A stretch of 14,959 nucleotides of DNA. It comes from an uncultured Bacilli bacterium. GTDB taxonomy: Bacteria > Bacillota_I > Bacilli_A > RF39 > UBA660. Shown here one piece after another: positions 13,837 through 14,959 of this stretch. How positions within the stretch are numbered: position 1 is the stretch's first letter; every line of letters begins with the position of its first letter. The stretch covers positions 1-14,959 of the forward strand of contig CANRJE010000025.1 in the NCBI GenBank assembly GCA_947630865.1, in the 5' to 3' direction. The translations under genes and the position numbers were made by a program. Below the pieces are notes generated by a model that was not told the origin of the DNA, ran no database searches, and was given only the letters and a program-made list of their open reading frames with translations.

Positions 13837-14959
13837 AAATTGATAATTCATAAGGGTTATTTTCTGTACCATCACCAGAAATCACTTTTACATTAGTTTT
13901 TAAATATAAAGTTGGTCTAACACCACGAGGAGCAAACCCACTTGTATGATCTACTTCTGGACAAAAACCATCACCTAATCCTCCCCAACCTGTAACAAAA
14001 TGATCACCTCTAGCCGATGGTGAAATGAGCCACTCATTAGAAATATGATTTGTAGTTTTTTGCAACCAACTTGTATCTTTAGCTACCAAGTTAAATGAAT
14101 TATAAGCTAGAGATGTATCCCAATATGTAATATTAGTGCTATAGCCGTAATCAGAAGGATATAACAATGCTATCTCCCCTAGCCAAAATGCTGAATTATT
14201 AGCCCAAACACGACAACTTGAATTTGCTTCTAATATGTTACTACTATTATTTTCAGCAGGGCCTTTGTTATATGCACAACCATTAACTTCTCTTTCAGTA
14301 TTGTATACAACTTTTGGAGTATCATAAATATAACTTGAACTATTTACTCTTATAGTTCCTAAATAATATTTCATTTTCTCAATCAAATTTTTACTATCAT
14401 CTTTCAAATAATATAAATAACCTTTATTAACTTCTCCAACGCTTTCATCATGCATCGTATTTAACCAATATTGAAGACCTGCTGTTGACCAGTCATTATT
14501 ATCAGGATCTATAACTTTATCATTATAATTAGCATAAGAATCGTTATAATTAGAAGATACATATTTAATATTATATTCTACTCCATCAATAATATAATTT
14601 TGAGGAAATATAGTATTGCTTAATAAATTGTTTCTAACTATTTTAACATGTTCTATATTATTTTCATCTTTAAATACGCCTATTATTCTCCAAATCTCAT
14701 CATTAAATGTTACATAATTATTTACATTTGGTCCAGAATACCTGTATTCTCTTATTTCTTCATTATTATTTTCTTTGTATAACTCTCCTTTTGTATTTAC
14801 TGAAATTAATCCTCCAGGAAAATCTTCCTTACTTCCTGAAATATTACTTATTAATTTTGTTTTTACTTCTTCTACAAAATTATTTTCATGTTTATCATCT
14901 TGATACAATCCTACATCTATACTTCCATAATATGTTTTATTTAATATCTCTTCTCCTGC
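13835..14959 (-). CDS. C-terminal part of a secreted or surface protein, cut by the window edge
   Basis: The frame is open without a stop from 13835 to the right edge (374 codons), so the true start lies outside the window; an in-frame TTG at 14908 is internal. The visible part is hydrophilic, rich in N, Y, S and W and has only a few cysteines, fitting an extracellular protein. Motifs: YRYSGPNVNNYVTFNDEIWRII about one-fifth of the way in, a middle region with WLGEIALLYPSDYGYS, and a C-terminal part with WLISPSAR, WGGLGDGF and GVRPTLYLKTNVKV ending in GDGTENNPYEL. From memory, proteins with NNYVTFN..WRIIGVF and GVRP.LYLK ends are frequent in uncultured gut Bacilli, often with a prepilin-type N-terminus; this could not be checked. 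No LPXTG or membrane anchor occurs at the C-terminus, so attachment, if any, must be by the missing N-terminus. Confidence 0.8.
   Translation of the reverse strand, partial: AGEEILNKTYYGSIDVGLYQDDKHENNFVEEVKTKLISNISGSKEDFPGGLISVNTKGELYKENNNEEIREYRYSGPNVNNYVTFNDEIWRIIGVFKDENNIEHVKIVRNNLLSNTIFPQNYIIDGVEYNIKYVSSNYNDSYANYNDKVIDPDNNDWSTAGLQYWLNTMHDESVGEVNKGYLYYLKDDSKNLIEKMKYYLGTIRVNSSSYIYDTPKVVYNTEREVNGCAYNKGPAENNSSNILEANSSCRVWANNSAFWLGEIALLYPSDYGYSTNITYWDTSLAYNSFNLVAKDTSWLQKTTNHISNEWLISPSARGDHFVTGWGGLGDGFCPEVDHTSGFAPRGVRPTLYLKTNVKVISGDGTENNPYELSI

Noticed and set aside
13835..14959. Possible diversity-generating retroelement target, because of the asparagine-rich C-terminal domain ending in GVRP
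   Set aside because: No reverse transcriptase, template repeat or near-identical repeat is visible, and AAT/AAC codons are frequent anyway at this base composition.
1..14959. CRISPR arrays, tRNA or rRNA genes
   Set aside because: No regularly spaced repeats and no recognisable tRNA or rRNA segments were seen on either strand by eye.

Overview
The window reads as chromosome of a very AT-rich, walled Firmicute of the Bacilli / Mollicutes-related type (the uncultured gut lineages such as RF39 fit best; this placement is inference). UGA is used as a normal stop (ends of the TrmH-family gene at 4139 and rimM at 3665), so this is the standard bacterial code and not the mycoplasma code. The presence of ftsW, mraY and murE shows that the cell makes peptidoglycan. 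Genes sit close together on both strands, many with overlapping ends and recognisable Shine-Dalgarno (SD) sequences.

Layout from left to right. 1-1731: an IS91-like (HUH, Y2) transposase followed at once by a small zinc-ribbon protein and a strong terminator. 1754-2007: secG on the minus strand with its own terminator. 2065-4912: a tight minus-strand operon in the order TrmH-family rRNA methyltransferase, rimM, trmD, an unrecognised coiled-coil protein and a VanZ-like membrane protein. The usual rpsP and rplS partners of rimM-trmD are not present. 4931-6887 (plus strand): a strong sigma-A promoter, an unrecognised coiled-coil protein, a terminator, then ftsW. 6914-8369: a repeat/promoter region of possible operator type, an AAA ATPase with a DUF4143 C-terminus, a 13-bp hairpin and a terminator.

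8402-14959 (all minus strand, listed in the direction of transcription from the right edge): the C-terminal part of a large surface protein cut by the window edge, murE (probable TTG start, unusually short), a 523-residue five-helix membrane protein with a large outer domain, an overlapping gene for a type IV prepilin-like protein, mraY, and a short-chain dehydrogenase/reductase. Clear terminators follow the surface protein, murE and mraY.

The themes are cell-wall synthesis (MraY, MurE, FtsW, scattered and not in one dcw cluster), ribosome and tRNA maturation (TrmH, RimM, TrmD), and cell-surface display. The least explained and most interesting parts are the membrane-protein/prepilin gene pair, the repeat block overlapping the ATPase promoter, the unknown genes at 2528 and 4985, and the zinc-ribbon partner of the transposase.
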